Assembly: GCA_910583855.1 (NCBI GenBank)
Contig: CAJTYL010000006.1
Span: forward strand, 55,612-119,611
Direction: 5' to 3'
Length of the DNA: 64,000 nucleotides
Source: an uncultured Christensenella sp.
GTDB lineage: Bacteria; Bacillota; Clostridia; Christensenellales; Borkfalkiaceae
Shown here piece after piece: positions 23,779-32,858 of the stretch. Under the pieces are notes generated by a model. It worked only from the letters and a program-made list of their open reading frames with translations. It was not told the DNA's origin and did not search any database. Numbering within the stretch: position 1 is the first letter of the stretch; each line of letters begins with the position of its first letter. The translations under genes and the position numbers were made by a program.

Positions 23779-24039
23779 ATGGAAAACAGAACGACGCTCA
23801 GAAAAGAAAGAGTAGGTATCGTTGTTTCGGATAAAATGGACAAGACGGTAGTAGTCGCTGTCCGTGAAAACACCAAACACCCCCTCTACAAAAAGACTAT
23901 AACCAAGACCACCCGCTTCAAGGCTCACGACGAGAACAACGAATGCGGCGAAGGCGACAAGGTTTTAATCGTTGAAACGCGCAAGCTGTCGAAGGATAAG
24001 AATTGGCGCGTTGCCCAAATCATCGAGAAAGCAAAGTAA
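23779..24039 (+). CDS. rpsQ: 30S ribosomal protein S17
   Basis: 86 residues; RVGIVVSDKMDKTVVVAV and the OB-fold RxLSKDKNWRV end. Its stop codon forms part of the outer arm of the repeat at 24037. Confidence 0.97.
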   Translation: MENRTTLRKERVGIVVSDKMDKTVVVAVRENTKHPLYKKTITKTTRFKAHDENNECGEGDKVLIVETRKLSKDKNWRVAQIIEKAK

Positions 24040-24199
24040 AATTGCATATATGCGGCGCAATACGGTGTCGCGCTTGCGTTTTTCCGCGGGTATGCCGTTT
24101 CCCAAAAGGAACCCTCGGCATCGGTACGACGTTTACTTCAAGTAAACTCCCCTTGAAAAGCCGCGCGCTCCTTGTCTTGCTTGCATCTCTGCAATTTTA
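24037..24199 (+). repeat. Foldback repeat family 2, copy c
   Basis: Arms TAAAATTGCA (24037-24046, including the rpsQ stop) and TGCAATTTTA (24190-24199) pair over 10 bp. Centre GTTTACTTCAAGTAAAC at 24131-24147. An extra inner arm is present: CGGGTATGCCGTTTCCC with GGAACCCTCGGCATCGG. Conserved CCTTGTCTTGCTTGC. Confidence 0.8.
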
Positions 24200-24362
24200 G
24201 TAAGCGGTTTGTATAGTAATCCGCTAATCAGATATTAAAATCATTATTAAATCAATTCAAGATTGCGCCTGTCGCTCAAAGGAGAGCGGAGCTACCCACT
24301 TCGCTTATATTTGCGGAGCGTAATCCTCTGAAAGTTGTAAGTTCAAAAATAGGAGAGTTTTT
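24200..24362. other. Rest of the rpsQ-rplN gap
   Basis: AGCGG...CCGCT hairpin around 24202-24227, then GCTCAAAGGAGAGCGGAGC and other GC-rich bits with no gene or assigned repeat. AATAGGAG supplies the rplN site. Confidence 0.35.
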
Positions 24363-24731
24363 ATGATACAACCCCAATCAAGGCTCAAGGCCGCGGATAA
24401 CAGCGGCGCAAAAGAGCTTATGTGCATAAAGGTACTCGGCGGTTCTTTCAGAAAGTTTGCCAACATCGGCGACGTCATCGTGTGCTCCGTTAAAACGGCG
24501 GCTCCCGGCGGCGCGGTTAAAAAGGGCGAAGTAGTCAAAGCCGTTATTGTACGCACAAAGAAAGGCATCAGGCGCGACGACGGAACGTATATCCGTTTCG
24601 ACGAGAACGCAGCAGTAATTATCAACACCAACAAGGAACCGCGCGGCACGCGTATCTTCGGACCCATTGCAAGGGAACTTCGTGAAAAGAACTACATGAA
24701 GATAATTTCCCTCGCGCCCGAAGTGCTGTAA
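24363..24731 (+). CDS. rplN: 50S ribosomal protein L14
   Basis: 122 residues; MIQPQSRLKAADNSGAKELM and ARELREKNYMKIISLAPEVL ends are diagnostic. Binds 23S H95 and the silencing factor RsfS. Confidence 0.97.
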   Translation: MIQPQSRLKAADNSGAKELMCIKVLGGSFRKFANIGDVIVCSVKTAAPGGAVKKGEVVKAVIVRTKKGIRRDDGTYIRFDENAAVIINTNKEPRGTRIFGPIARELREKNYMKIISLAPEVL

Positions 24732-24747
24732 TTAAAGGAGAAAAGCT

Positions 24748-25185
24748 ATGAACGTAAAATTAAACGACAACGTATTAGTTATATCCGGCAAGTATGCGGG
24801 AAAGACGGGAAAGGTAATTGCAACCTCCCCCAAAAGCGGTACGGTTACCGTTGAGGGAGTTAACATTCACAAGAAAGCGAAGAAAGCAAGAAAGGCGAAC
24901 GAGGTTTCCCAGATTACGGATATCCCCGCTCCCCTGGACGCGTCCAACGTTATGGTTATCTGCGGCGCTTGCGACAAGGCGGTAAGAGTTAAGCATTCAA
25001 CCGTCGGCGGCAAGAACGTAAGGGTATGCCCCAAGTGCGGCGCAACGCTCGACAGCGCTTACGCAGGTAAGGCGGGCAAAGCGGCTAAGAAGACGGAAGA
25101 GCCTAAAAAGCGCGTAAGAAAACGTGCGCAAAAGGCGGAAGCCGAAACCGCGGTACCCGAAAATACGGACGACAAGGCTGAATAA
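24748..25185 (+). CDS. rplX: 50S ribosomal protein L24 with zinc ribbon and long tail
   Basis: 145 residues versus about 103 in Bacillus. KOW region LVISGKYAGKTGKVIATSPK, then CGAC...CPKC zinc ribbon (about residues 72-95), then a lysine-rich and finally acidic tail of about 45 residues (KKRVRKRAQKAEAE). L24 starts 50S assembly. The tail is low-complexity and probably surface-exposed. Confidence 0.94.
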   Translation: MNVKLNDNVLVISGKYAGKTGKVIATSPKSGTVTVEGVNIHKKAKKARKANEVSQITDIPAPLDASNVMVICGACDKAVRVKHSTVGGKNVRVCPKCGATLDSAYAGKAGKAAKKTEEPKKRVRKRAQKAEAETAVPENTDDKAE

Positions 25186-25196
25186 GGAGGGTGAAC

Positions 25197-25775
25197 ATGG
25201 CTACTAAGAAAGCAGTAAAACAAGATAAAGTTTATAATTCAAGAATGCTTGAAAGCTACGTAAAAGAAGTATGTCCCGCCCTCACGGCAAAGTTCGGCTA
25301 CAAGAACCCTATGCAGGTTCCCAAGCTTGTTAAAATCATTTTAAGCTCGGGCTTAGGCGACATCAAGGACAACGCAAAATCAATTCAGATTGCACAGAAC
25401 GAAATGAAGATCATTTCGGGTCAGCAGCCCGTAATTTGCAAGGCTAAAAAGTCAGTCGCAAACTTCAAGGTGCGCGAGGGAATGCCCATCGGGTTGAAGG
25501 TAACCCTCCGCGGCAAAATGATGTACGATTTCTTCGATAAGTTCGTATCGATAGCTCTTCCCAGAGTGCGCGACTTCCGCGGCGTTCCTGCGGACAGCTT
25601 CGACGGTAAGGGCAACTATTGCATGGGTATAAAGGAACAGCTTATTTTCCCTGAAATCCAGTACGATCAGGTAGAGAAGATAAGGGGTATGGACATCTGT
25701 TTCGTTACCACCGCTAAAACGGACGAAGAAGCGAGAGAGCTTTTAAGGGCGTTCGGAATGCCCTTCAAGAAGTAA
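25197..25775 (+). CDS. rplE: 50S ribosomal protein L5
   Basis: 192 residues. The ATG at 25197 is 6 nt after AGGAGG, so it is preferred to the in-frame GTG at 25191. VREGMPIGLKVTLRGKMMYD and RDFRGVPADSFDGKGNYCMG identify L5, the 5S rRNA binder. Confidence 0.96.
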   Translation: MATKKAVKQDKVYNSRMLESYVKEVCPALTAKFGYKNPMQVPKLVKIILSSGLGDIKDNAKSIQIAQNEMKIISGQQPVICKAKKSVANFKVREGMPIGLKVTLRGKMMYDFFDKFVSIALPRVRDFRGVPADSFDGKGNYCMGIKEQLIFPEIQYDQVEKIRGMDICFVTTAKTDEEARELLRAFGMPFKK

Positions 25776-25785
25776 GGAGTTAAGT

Positions 25786-25971
25786 ATGGCTAAGAAAGCA
25801 ATGATAAACAAACAGCAGAAACCTGCTAAATACTCTACGAGAGCTTATACCAGATGCTCAATCTGCGGCAGACCCCATGCGGTTTTGCGCAAGTACGGAG
25901 TATGCCGTATTTGTTTCAGGAACCTCGCTTATAAGGGACAGATTCCCGGCGTGAAGAAATCGAGCTGGTAA
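25786..25971 (+). CDS. rpsN: 30S ribosomal protein S14, zinc type
   Basis: 61 residues with CSICGRPHAVLRKYGVCRIC, the four-cysteine C+ form typical of Firmicutes. Confidence 0.97.
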   Translation: MAKKAMINKQQKPAKYSTRAYTRCSICGRPHAVLRKYGVCRICFRNLAYKGQIPGVKKSSW

Positions 25972-25988
25972 GAGGAGGAGAAATAGAA

Positions 25989-26381
25989 ATGACAGACCCT
26001 ATTGCAGATATGCTCACCCGCGTCAGGAATGCGCTGGCGGCAAACAAGGAAACGGTAGAAGTTCCTTCATCCAATATGAAAAAGGCTATAGCCGGCATCC
26101 TTTTAAACGAAGGCTACGTATCTAACGTGGAATTTAAAGAGGACGGCTATAACGGCAAACTTGTAATAACCCTGAAATACGCAGGAAAGAAGAAGCCCGT
26201 AATCAACTCCCTTAAAAGGGTATCCCGTCCCGGACTTCGCGTTTATTCGGACGTTGAAACGATGCCCAAGGTTATGGACGGACTCGGTATTGCAATTCTT
26301 TCCACGAACAAGGGAATATTGACGGATAAGCAGGCAAAGGCGGCCAACGTCGGCGGCGAAGTGCTTTGCTATATCTGGTAA
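25989..26381 (+). CDS. rpsH: 30S ribosomal protein S8
   Basis: 130 residues; MTDPIADMLTRVRNALAANK and GLGIAILSTNKGILTDKQA. In other bacteria S8 is the translational repressor of the spc genes. Confidence 0.97.
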   Translation: MTDPIADMLTRVRNALAANKETVEVPSSNMKKAIAGILLNEGYVSNVEFKEDGYNGKLVITLKYAGKKKPVINSLKRVSRPGLRVYSDVETMPKVMDGLGIAILSTNKGILTDKQAKAANVGGEVLCYIW

Positions 26382-26395
26382 GGAGGTAATTTAAT

Positions 26396-26944
26396 ATGTC
26401 GAGAATAGGTAAATTACCCGTAGCTTTGCCGGCGGGAGTAACCGTTACGTTTGAGAACGGCTTGCTCACCGTAAAGGGAACAAAAGGCACGCTTACGCAG
26501 CAAATCGTAGGCGACATCAACGTAAAAGTAGAAGGTGCGGAAGCTATCGTCGAAAAGACGTCCGAAGCCGTCGGTACGGACGCAAAGCACGGCTTGTACC
26601 GCGCGCTCCTGCACAACATGGTAGTCGGCGTAACGCAGGGCTATACCAAGACTTTAAAAGTAAACGGCGTAGGTTGGAAGGTTGCAAAGCAGGGCAATAA
26701 GCTCGTTATGAACGTAGGGTTTTCCCATCCTATCGAATTTGTTGAACCCGCTGGCGTAACCTTTGCTTGTCCTACCCCCAACGAAATCACGGTCAGCGGA
26801 ATAGATAAAGTTCTCGTCGGCCAGACGGCTGCCGATATCCGCACCATAAGAATTCCCGAACCCTACCACGGTTACGGCATCGCTTACTCCGATGAAGTTA
26901 TCGAGCGTAAGGAAGGCAAGACGGGAGGCAAGGGCAAGAAGTAA
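26396..26944 (+). CDS. rplF: 50S ribosomal protein L6
   Basis: 182 residues, two related domains; PEPYHGYGIAYSDEVIERKE near the C-terminus is the signature. AAGGAGG upstream. Confidence 0.97.
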   Translation: MSRIGKLPVALPAGVTVTFENGLLTVKGTKGTLTQQIVGDINVKVEGAEAIVEKTSEAVGTDAKHGLYRALLHNMVVGVTQGYTKTLKVNGVGWKVAKQGNKLVMNVGFSHPIEFVEPAGVTFACPTPNEITVSGIDKVLVGQTAADIRTIRIPEPYHGYGIAYSDEVIERKEGKTGGKGKK

Positions 26945-26951
26945 GTTTGGC

Positions 26952-27063
26952 TTGTCATCTATCGCAAAATACATCGTCAGGCTCCGCTTTTCTCGGGTCA
27001 CGTACTTCTGTGTACGCTCCCCTCGGAAATGCTCGCTTTCCTTGTCTTTTGCGTAGCTGACAA
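26952..27063 (+). repeat. Foldback repeat family 2, copy d
   Basis: The most diverged copy, yet foldback is preserved: TTGTCA (26952) with TGACAA (27063), CGCAAAA with TTTTGCG, centre GTAC-TTCTGT-GTAC, flanks TCTCGGG and CCCCTCGG. The CTTGTCTTGCTTGC block is reduced to CCTTGTCTTTTGC. Lies between rplF and rplR. Confidence 0.65.
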
Positions 27064-27108
27064 CCCAATACGTGTTCCCCTGAAAGGGGCTTGCTCGAAG
27101 GAGATATT

Positions 27109-27477
27109 ATGATAAATAAGATAGATAAAAACGAGGAACGCCTGAGAAGGCACGCACGCGTGCGCAAAAAGATAAGCGGTACGGCTGAATGTCCCCGCCT
27201 CAGCGTTTACCGCAGTTTAAATCACATCTACGTTCAGATAATTGACGATACGAAGGGCGTAACCCTTTGTTCTGCGTCAACTATGGAAAAGGACGTCAAG
27301 GCAAAGATAAGCAAAATGACCAAGACGGACGCAGCTAAGGAAGTAGGGAAAGCAGTAGCCGGAAAAGCTAAAAAGCTTAAGATAACCGACGTCGTATTCG
27401 ACAGAGGCGGTTACATCTACACGGGACGCGTTCAGGCGGTAGCAGACGGCGCAAGGGAAGCCGGACTCAATTTCTAA
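27109..27477 (+). CDS. rplR: 50S ribosomal protein L18
   Basis: 122 residues from ATG 27109 (AAGGAG 5 nt before). RHARVRKKISGTAECPRLSV and DRGGYIYTGRVQAVADGARE; 5S rRNA-binding. Confidence 0.96.
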   Translation: MINKIDKNEERLRRHARVRKKISGTAECPRLSVYRSLNHIYVQIIDDTKGVTLCSASTMEKDVKAKISKMTKTDAAKEVGKAVAGKAKKLKITDVVFDRGGYIYTGRVQAVADGAREAGLNF

Positions 27478-27487
27478 GGAGCTTATT

Positions 27488-28024
27488 ATGGAAGAAAAGA
27501 AAGAAAGACCTGCAAGAAGAAACAATGGCTTTAAAAGGCAGGAAGACGACGGTTTAATCAAAAAGCTCATTCAGGTTAACCGCGTTACCAAAACCGTAAA
27601 AGGCGGCAGAAACATGCGCTTTGCCGCGCTCGTCGTCGTCGGCGACGGCAAGGGCTCGGTAGGCTACGGTATGGGCAAATCCAAGGAAGTTCCCGAGGCT
27701 ATAGAAAAAGCAAACGCACAGGCTAAGAAGAATATGAGAAAGGTAGCCCTTCAGGGCACTTCCATTCCCCACGGCGTTTTGGGCGTTTACGGCAGAGGTT
27801 CCGTTCTTATGATGCCCGCTGCCGAAGGTACCGGCGTTATAGCGGGCGGTCCCGTCCGTGCGGTTATGGAAGCCGCAGGCGTTAAGGACGTAAGAACAAA
27901 ATCTCATGGTACTTCCAACCCCATCAACTGCGTAAAGGCAGCCGTTTGCGGACTTTACGATTTGAAGTCCCCCGAAGAGATTGCCGCGGCCCGCGGTAAA
28001 ACCGTAGAGGAAATTTTAGGCTAA
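27488..28024 (+). CDS. rpsE: 30S ribosomal protein S5
   Basis: 178 residues; VNRVTKTVKGGRNMRFAALV, VGYGMGKSKEVPEAIEKA and GTGVIAGGPVRAVMEAAGV. N-terminal 25 residues are Lys/Arg/Glu-rich. Confidence 0.97.
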   Translation: MEEKKERPARRNNGFKRQEDDGLIKKLIQVNRVTKTVKGGRNMRFAALVVVGDGKGSVGYGMGKSKEVPEAIEKANAQAKKNMRKVALQGTSIPHGVLGVYGRGSVLMMPAAEGTGVIAGGPVRAVMEAAGVKDVRTKSHGTSNPINCVKAAVCGLYDLKSPEEIAAARGKTVEEILG

Positions 28025-28035
28025 GGAGTTAAATT

Positions 28036-28209
28036 ATGGTAAAAGTAACTTTAATTAAAAGTCTGAACGGTCAGGTTGCAGGCGTAAAAGCAACTTGCGC
28101 CGCTTTGGGGCTTAAAAAAATCCGTCAGTCTAAAACCTTTGAAGAAACCCCCGCAAATCTGGGTCAGATTAACAAGGTTGCGCACCTCGTTAAAGTCGAA
28201 AAGGTTTAA
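28036..28209 (+). CDS. rpmD: 50S ribosomal protein L30
   Basis: 57 residues, starting MVKVTLIKSLNGQVAGVKA and ending HLVKVEKV. AAGGAG before the ATG; packed 11 bp after rpsE and 9 bp before rplO. Confidence 0.95.
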   Translation: MVKVTLIKSLNGQVAGVKATCAALGLKKIRQSKTFEETPANLGQINKVAHLVKVEKV

Positions 28210-28218
28210 GGAGTAACA

Positions 28219-28668
28219 ATGAGAATAGATACTTTATCGCCCGCAGAGGGCGCAAGAAAGGAATCAAAAAGACTTGGCAGAGGTATCGGCTCGGGATTGG
28301 GCAAGACCTCCGGAAAAGGTCATAAGGGTCAATGGGCGCGTTCGGGCGGCGGAGTCCGTCCCGGCTTTGAAGGCGGTCAGATGCCCCTTGCAAGAAGAAT
28401 TCCCAAGCGCGGATTCCACAACAAATGGGCAACCGAATATACCATTATCAATTTAAGCCAGCTTGCTTCCGTTCCCGCAGGTACGGTAGTTGATTACGGC
28501 TACGTTCGTCTTAACGGACTTGCAAAGGAAGTTAAGAACTCCGCTGGGCTCAAAGTTCTCGGCACGGGCGAAATCAAAGTCGCTCTCACCGTAAAAGCGG
28601 CTAAATTCTCGGCAAGCGCCAAAGAAGCTATAGAGAAAGCCGGCGGCACTTGCGAAGTGGCGGAATAG
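28219..28668 (+). CDS. rplO: 50S ribosomal protein L15
   Basis: 149 residues; RLGRGIGSGLGKTSGKGHKG and GFEGGQMPLARRIPKRGF are characteristic of L15. Confidence 0.97.
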   Translation: MRIDTLSPAEGARKESKRLGRGIGSGLGKTSGKGHKGQWARSGGGVRPGFEGGQMPLARRIPKRGFHNKWATEYTIINLSQLASVPAGTVVDYGYVRLNGLAKEVKNSAGLKVLGTGEIKVALTVKAAKFSASAKEAIEKAGGTCEVAE

Positions 28669-28678
28669 TTTTCTATAA

Positions 28679-29036
28679 TAATCAACTGCGCAAGCAAAAA
28701 CCGCGCTTTTTGCCGCTTCTCGTCGGCTGTAAGGACAGCAGCCGCCTCGGGCACCGCAAACGCCCTTTATGCGTTTGCTCCTCTCCGCCTTGCAAAACAG
28801 TGGGTGACCACTGTTTTGAGAAGTCAAGGCTCGTCCCAATTTGTGCGTAAGCGCCTCAGCGTGGTGAATTTGCGCGCGCGAACGAAGTGCGGCTCTGCAC
28901 ACGTTATTGTACAAGTTTAGATAATAATGTGCAGATTAAATATTGTGTGCGCTTAAAATCGCGCAAAGAGGGCGAGAAGCCCTAAGCTCACGGCAAATAT
29001 GAGCCGCAGAATAGGCGATTATTTGCGTGAATGAGG
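28679..29036 (+). repeat. Interspersed repeat family 1, copy C (long form)
   Basis: Begins AATCAACTGCGCAAGC, hairpin AAAAACCGCGCTTTTTGC, then a 146-bp module (28715-28860) identical except for two bases to 49894-50039, then TGTGTGCGCTTAAAATCGCGCAAAGAG, CGCAGAATAGGCGA and TTATTTGCGTGAATGAGG, the last being the secY ribosome site. The module contains the 10-bp stem CAAAACAGTG/CACTGTTTTG. It fills the rplO-secY gap. Confidence 0.8.
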
Positions 29037-29041
29037 TTTTT

Positions 29042-30418
29042 ATGTTTGAAACAATAAAAAATTGTTTTAAGGTCAAGGAAATAAGAAAGAAGATTTGGAT
29101 AACCTTAGTTCTCCTGCTTGTTTTCCGTATCGGCTGTTATATTCCCGTTCCCGGTATCAACCCGACGCAGTTCGGCGATGCTATTGCGGATAACAGTTTC
29201 CTTAATATAATGTCGTCGATAACCGGCGGTTCGCTCGGCAACGCGACCCTTTTCGCGCTCGGCATCAGCCCGTATATCAACGCGTCGATTATCATTCAGC
29301 TTCTGACAGTCGGTATTCCCGCCTTGGAAAGGCTTTCAAAGCAGGGCGAAGAGGGCAGAAAGAAGATTGCTCAGATAACCCGTTACGTGACTATCGTACT
29401 TGCAGTTGCGCAGGCGATAGGTATTATCGTTAACTTCGGTTTCTCTACCGATAACGCGTTAAGGCTTTCCATCTTCGGATACGGTACGGCAGGCGTAAGC
29501 GAAACGGGCGCAAAGTGGATAGCGGGGATTTTCTTGACGGTCGTATACACTGCGGGCGCAATGCTCGTTATGTGGATAGGCGAAAGAATTACCGAGTACG
29601 GCGTATCCAACGGCATATCGCTTATAATTTTCGTCGGTATCATTTCCACCGCGGGTCTTACAATCATCAATAAAATTCTCGGTGCGTTCGGCGTCGGCGA
29701 CTTCGCAGCAGCAGGATTAACGAACCTTTGGGAAATTTTGGGCTTCGTGCTTTTGACGATAGTTGAATTTGCGGCAATCGTCACGGTTGACTTATCGGAA
29801 AGAAAGATACCCGTCCAGTACGCTAAACAGGTAAAGGGCAGGAAGATGTACGGCGGACAGTCGTCCGTTATCCCCATGCGAATCTCGGGTTCGGGCGTTA
29901 TGCCTTTAATCTTTGCGTTCGCGCTAATTTCTTTCCCCCAGATGATTATAAGCCTTTTCTGCCCCGCAGACAGCCCCGCGCAGACGGGTATTGTGGAGTG
30001 GTTTTCGGGCAACGGCGCGTGGTACGGTCAGCTTATCTATATGATAGTACTGTGCTTGCTCATCTTTGCGTTCGCATTCTTCTACGCTTCGATGCAGTTT
30101 AACCCCGAGGACGTTTCAAAGACCATTCAGCAGAACGGCGGTTTCATTCAGGGTATCCGTCCCGGCAAGCCCACCGCGGACTATTTAAAGAGAATATCCA
30201 ACAGAATTACGCTCTTCGGTGCGATTTATCTCTCGCTCGTCGCGTTTATTCCTTCAATTCTCTCGATGGTGCTTTCAGGACTCGGCATGAGCGATTTATC
30301 CCTTCTGTCCGTGTTCTCAACCACGGGTATTTTGATCGTCGTATCGGTTGCGCTTGAACTTCAAAAGCAGTTGGAGTCGCAGCTTATGATGAAGAATTAT
30401 AAGGGATTCTTAAAATAA
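29042..30418 (+). CDS. secY: Preprotein translocase subunit SecY
   Basis: 458 residues, ten membrane segments. FRIGCYIPVPGIN (TM1/plug region), ERLSKQGEEGRKKI and RKIPVQYAKQ loops are typical. ATG 29042 preferred over GTG 29027 because GAGG lies between them. Forms the Sec channel with SecE (7380). Confidence 0.96.
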   Translation: MFETIKNCFKVKEIRKKIWITLVLLLVFRIGCYIPVPGINPTQFGDAIADNSFLNIMSSITGGSLGNATLFALGISPYINASIIIQLLTVGIPALERLSKQGEEGRKKIAQITRYVTIVLAVAQAIGIIVNFGFSTDNALRLSIFGYGTAGVSETGAKWIAGIFLTVVYTAGAMLVMWIGERITEYGVSNGISLIIFVGIISTAGLTIINKILGAFGVGDFAAAGLTNLWEILGFVLLTIVEFAAIVTVDLSERKIPVQYAKQVKGRKMYGGQSSVIPMRISGSGVMPLIFAFALISFPQMIISLFCPADSPAQTGIVEWFSGNGAWYGQLIYMIVLCLLIFAFAFFYASMQFNPEDVSKTIQQNGGFIQGIRPGKPTADYLKRISNRITLFGAIYLSLVAFIPSILSMVLSGLGMSDLSLLSVFSTTGILIVVSVALELQKQLESQLMMKNYKGFLK

Positions 30419-30419
30419 T

Positions 30420-30615
30420 AAGTACAACTCATATATACGGCACACTGCTGTGTTGCGGCAATTTTTTCTCGGGCATGCCGTTTCCCCAAGGGAACTCTCG
30501 GCATCGATACGACATTTACGCAAAGTAAGTTTCCCTTCGGGGAAAAATCACCGCGCCTTGCATTGCACCGCATTTCTGTGTTGGGGAAATCAAGCAGGTT
30601 TTATCTCTGCATTTT
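30420..30615 (+). repeat. Foldback repeat family 2, copy e (enlarged)
   Basis: CATATATACGGCACACTGC, TCGGGCATGCCGTTTCCCC with GGGAACTCTCGGCATCG, centre CATTTACGCAAAGTAAG, then CGCGCCTTGCATTGC. The enlarged inner arm matches copy c. Outer ends less clear than in other copies. Between secY and adk. Confidence 0.65.
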
Positions 30616-30648
30616 ATAATTTGGTTTAAATTTCGATAAGGTTGAAAA

Positions 30649-31269
30649 ATGAATATAATTTTGTTGGGCGCTCCGGGTGCGGGCAAAGGCACTCAGGCAA
30701 GTAAAATTAAGCAGAGGTACAACCTACTGCACATATCCACGGGCGATATTTTCCGCGCCAACATTAAAAAGGGTACGGAGATAGGCAAGCTTGCAAAGTC
30801 GTTTATGGACGCGGGCAAGCTCGTTCCCGACGAAGTCACCTGCGAAATAGTCAGGGACAGACTTACATGGGACGACGTGAAGGGCGGATATATGCTTGAC
30901 GGTTTTCCCCGCAATCTGTTTCAGGCTAAGGAGCTTGATAAGTTTGCGGAAATCGATTTGTGTCTGAACATTGCCGTTGATGAAGGACTTCTTACCGACA
31001 GAATTTGCGGCAGACGCGTTTGCGCTTGCGGCGAAAGCTATCACGTGAGCACTTTGAACGGCGTAACGACCTGCGCGAAGTGCGGCGGCAAGCTGTACCA
31101 ACGCGCGGACGACAACCCTGAAACTGTTAAATCCCGTCTTGACACCTACAATACCCAAACGGCGCCCCTCATCGACTATTATATGTCGCAGGGCAAGCTT
31201 AAAACGGTAGACGGCGGAACGGGCGCCCCTGACGATATATTTGCTCAAATCATAAATATTTTGGAATAA
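30649..31269 (+). CDS. adk: Adenylate kinase
   Basis: 206 residues. P-loop GAPGAGKGTQ, DGFPRN, and a zinc LID with CACGESYH and CAKCGGKLYQRADDN, the Gram-positive type. Converts AMP + ATP to 2 ADP. Normal position between secY and map. Confidence 0.97.
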   Translation: MNIILLGAPGAGKGTQASKIKQRYNLLHISTGDIFRANIKKGTEIGKLAKSFMDAGKLVPDEVTCEIVRDRLTWDDVKGGYMLDGFPRNLFQAKELDKFAEIDLCLNIAVDEGLLTDRICGRRVCACGESYHVSTLNGVTTCAKCGGKLYQRADDNPETVKSRLDTYNTQTAPLIDYYMSQGKLKTVDGGTGAPDDIFAQIINILE

Positions 31270-31447
31270 ATGAACGGCGCAGCAAAAACAACGATTTTTG
31301 CTTAGCGCACCCAATTTGTGCGTAAGCGCTTCGTCGGTGTGAATTTGCGCCTTATTATCTGAAACTTTTATAATAAGGTGCGCAAAGCGCCACTACGTTC
31401 GCGCACGAAAAACTTTATTCGCAGAATAGAATAAAGTTTTTGTGAAT
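31267..31447 (+). repeat. Interspersed repeat family 1, copy E (short form)
   Basis: Starts at the adk stop (TAAATGAACGGCGCAGC), GATTTTTGCTTAGCGCACCC, CCAATTTGTGCGTAAGCGC, and ends with AAAACTTTATTC...GAATAAAGTTTTTGTGA before the map ribosome site. It lacks the 146-bp module of copies C and D, defining the module's insertion point between TTTTTGCT and CCCAATTTGTGCG. Confidence 0.75.
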
Positions 31448-31454
31448 CGGAGTT

Positions 31455-32201
31455 ATGATTAAAATTAAGAACGAACAGGAAATAGCTTACATACGCGAAA
31501 GTTGCCGTATTGTCAAGGAAACGCTTGACTTTGTCGGCAAGAACGTTCACGCGGGCATGACCACTAAGGACGTTGACGACCTCGTATACAAGTATATAAT
31601 TTCCTGCGGAGCGTACCCCTCGGAGCTCGGCTACGAAGGCTATCCCGCAAGTTCGTGCGTGTCCGTCAACGAAGTAGTCGTTCACGGTATCCCCGGCGAC
31701 AGGGTTATTCTTGACGGCGACATCGTAAGCGTTGATATCACCGCCGAAAAGAACGGCTTTCACGGCGATGCCGCAAGAACCTTTTTAATAGGCAACGTTT
31801 CCGAAGATAAGAAAAAACTCGTAAAGGTGACCGAAGAGTGCTTTTTTAAGGCAATCGAAGGCTTGCAGGCGGGAACGCCCCTTTACGATATCGGTTACGC
31901 GGTACAGACCCACGCCGAAAGCCACGGTTACGGCGTAGTGCGCGCCCTTACGGGGCACGGCATAGGCAGAAATATGCATGAGGACCCGTCCGTTCCCAAC
32001 TACGGAAGAAAGGGTACGGGAATGCGCCTTCGCGCAGGTATGACTATCTGCATAGAACCGATGATAACGATGGGCACATACAAGGTTTATCAGGACGCAA
32101 AGGACGGTTGGACCATTACCACGGCGGACAAAAAACCTGCCGCGCACTATGAAAACACCGTGCTTATCACCGAAAACGGAGTGGAAATATTGACGTTATG
32201 A
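31455..32201 (+). CDS. map: Methionine aminopeptidase type I
   Basis: 248 residues. Metal ligands are in place: SVDITAEKNGFHGDAART (two Asp), GHGIGRNMHEDP (His), ICIEPM (Glu) and the final Glu near HYENTV. Removes N-terminal Met from nascent proteins. The stop overlaps the next gene (ATGA). Confidence 0.97.
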   Translation: MIKIKNEQEIAYIRESCRIVKETLDFVGKNVHAGMTTKDVDDLVYKYIISCGAYPSELGYEGYPASSCVSVNEVVVHGIPGDRVILDGDIVSVDITAEKNGFHGDAARTFLIGNVSEDKKKLVKVTEECFFKAIEGLQAGTPLYDIGYAVQTHAESHGYGVVRALTGHGIGRNMHEDPSVPNYGRKGTGMRLRAGMTICIEPMITMGTYKVYQDAKDGWTITTADKKPAAHYENTVLITENGVEILTL

Positions 32202-32518
32202 AAATGACTTCCCCTGTCGTGGGCGGCATAGCCCAAAGCAAACAAGGCAGAGATAAAGGCAGATATTATTTAATCGTAGGGATAGAGCAAGGCGGATTAA
32301 TCGCCTTGACGGACGGCAACTTTAAAAAACTTGCTTCGCCCAAAAAGAAGAATATAAAGCACCTATATCTGCTCCCCGAAAAGGCGGAAACGATTGCTTT
32401 GAAGCTTATAGAGGGCAAGCAGGTTTTCGACACCGAAATATATTCTGCGCTTAAAAATTACAATTACCCCAAACCCGACGGAAGCGATGCCGCCGGTAAC
32501 GAAAACAAGCAGGCGTAA
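32198..32518 (+). CDS. KOW-domain RNA-binding protein (L14e-like)
   Basis: 106 residues. GGIAQSKQGRDKGRYYLIVG is a KOW motif; DGNFKKLASPKKKNIKHLYL follows. Homologues sit between map and infA in Firmicutes (Bacillus YbzG/RplGB type) and are thought to bind rRNA. Start overlaps the map stop; the third codon is a second ATG. Acidic tail. Confidence 0.88.
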   Translation: MKMTSPVVGGIAQSKQGRDKGRYYLIVGIEQGGLIALTDGNFKKLASPKKKNIKHLYLLPEKAETIALKLIEGKQVFDTEIYSALKNYNYPKPDGSDAAGNENKQA

Positions 32519-32540
32519 ACGCGCCGACAAGGAGATAATT

Positions 32541-32657
32541 ATGAAAGTAAGACCTTCGGTAAAACCTATGTGCGACAAGTGCAAGGTAATTAAAAGAAAC
32601 GGCAAAGTTATGGTTATTTGTTCGAAGAACAAGAGTCACAAACAGCGTCAAGGCTAA
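32541..32657 (+). CDS. rpmJ: 50S ribosomal protein L36
   Basis: 38 residues, MKVRPSVKPMCDKCKVIKRN then GKVMVICSKNKSHKQRQG. CXXC plus C/H zinc site. AAGGAG upstream. It lies before infA, whereas the usual order is infA-rpmJ-rpsM. Confidence 0.96.
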   Translation: MKVRPSVKPMCDKCKVIKRNGKVMVICSKNKSHKQRQG

Positions 32658-32659
32658 AA

Positions 32660-32784
32660 TTAAAACGCATATAAGCTACGCAATACTGTGTTGAACTTGC
32701 GTTTTTCCTAAGTCGTTTACTTCAAGTAAATTCCTGTCGGGAAAGCCATGTTCGCCTTGTCTTGCTTGCTTCTCTACGTTTTAA
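32660..32784 (+). repeat. Foldback repeat family 2, copy f
   Basis: TTAAAACG (32660) pairs with CGTTTTAA (32784). Inner arms TTTTTCC/GGAAA. Centre GTTTACTTCAAGTAAA. CGCCTTGTCTTGCTTGC present. Closest in sequence to copy b. It separates rpmJ from infA. Confidence 0.8.
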
Positions 32785-32858
32785 GTTCTGCAAGCTTTTT
32801 GGCGTTTTACGCTTCCGTTAACTGTTAAAACCTAATTATCAAACCGATAGGAGTAATA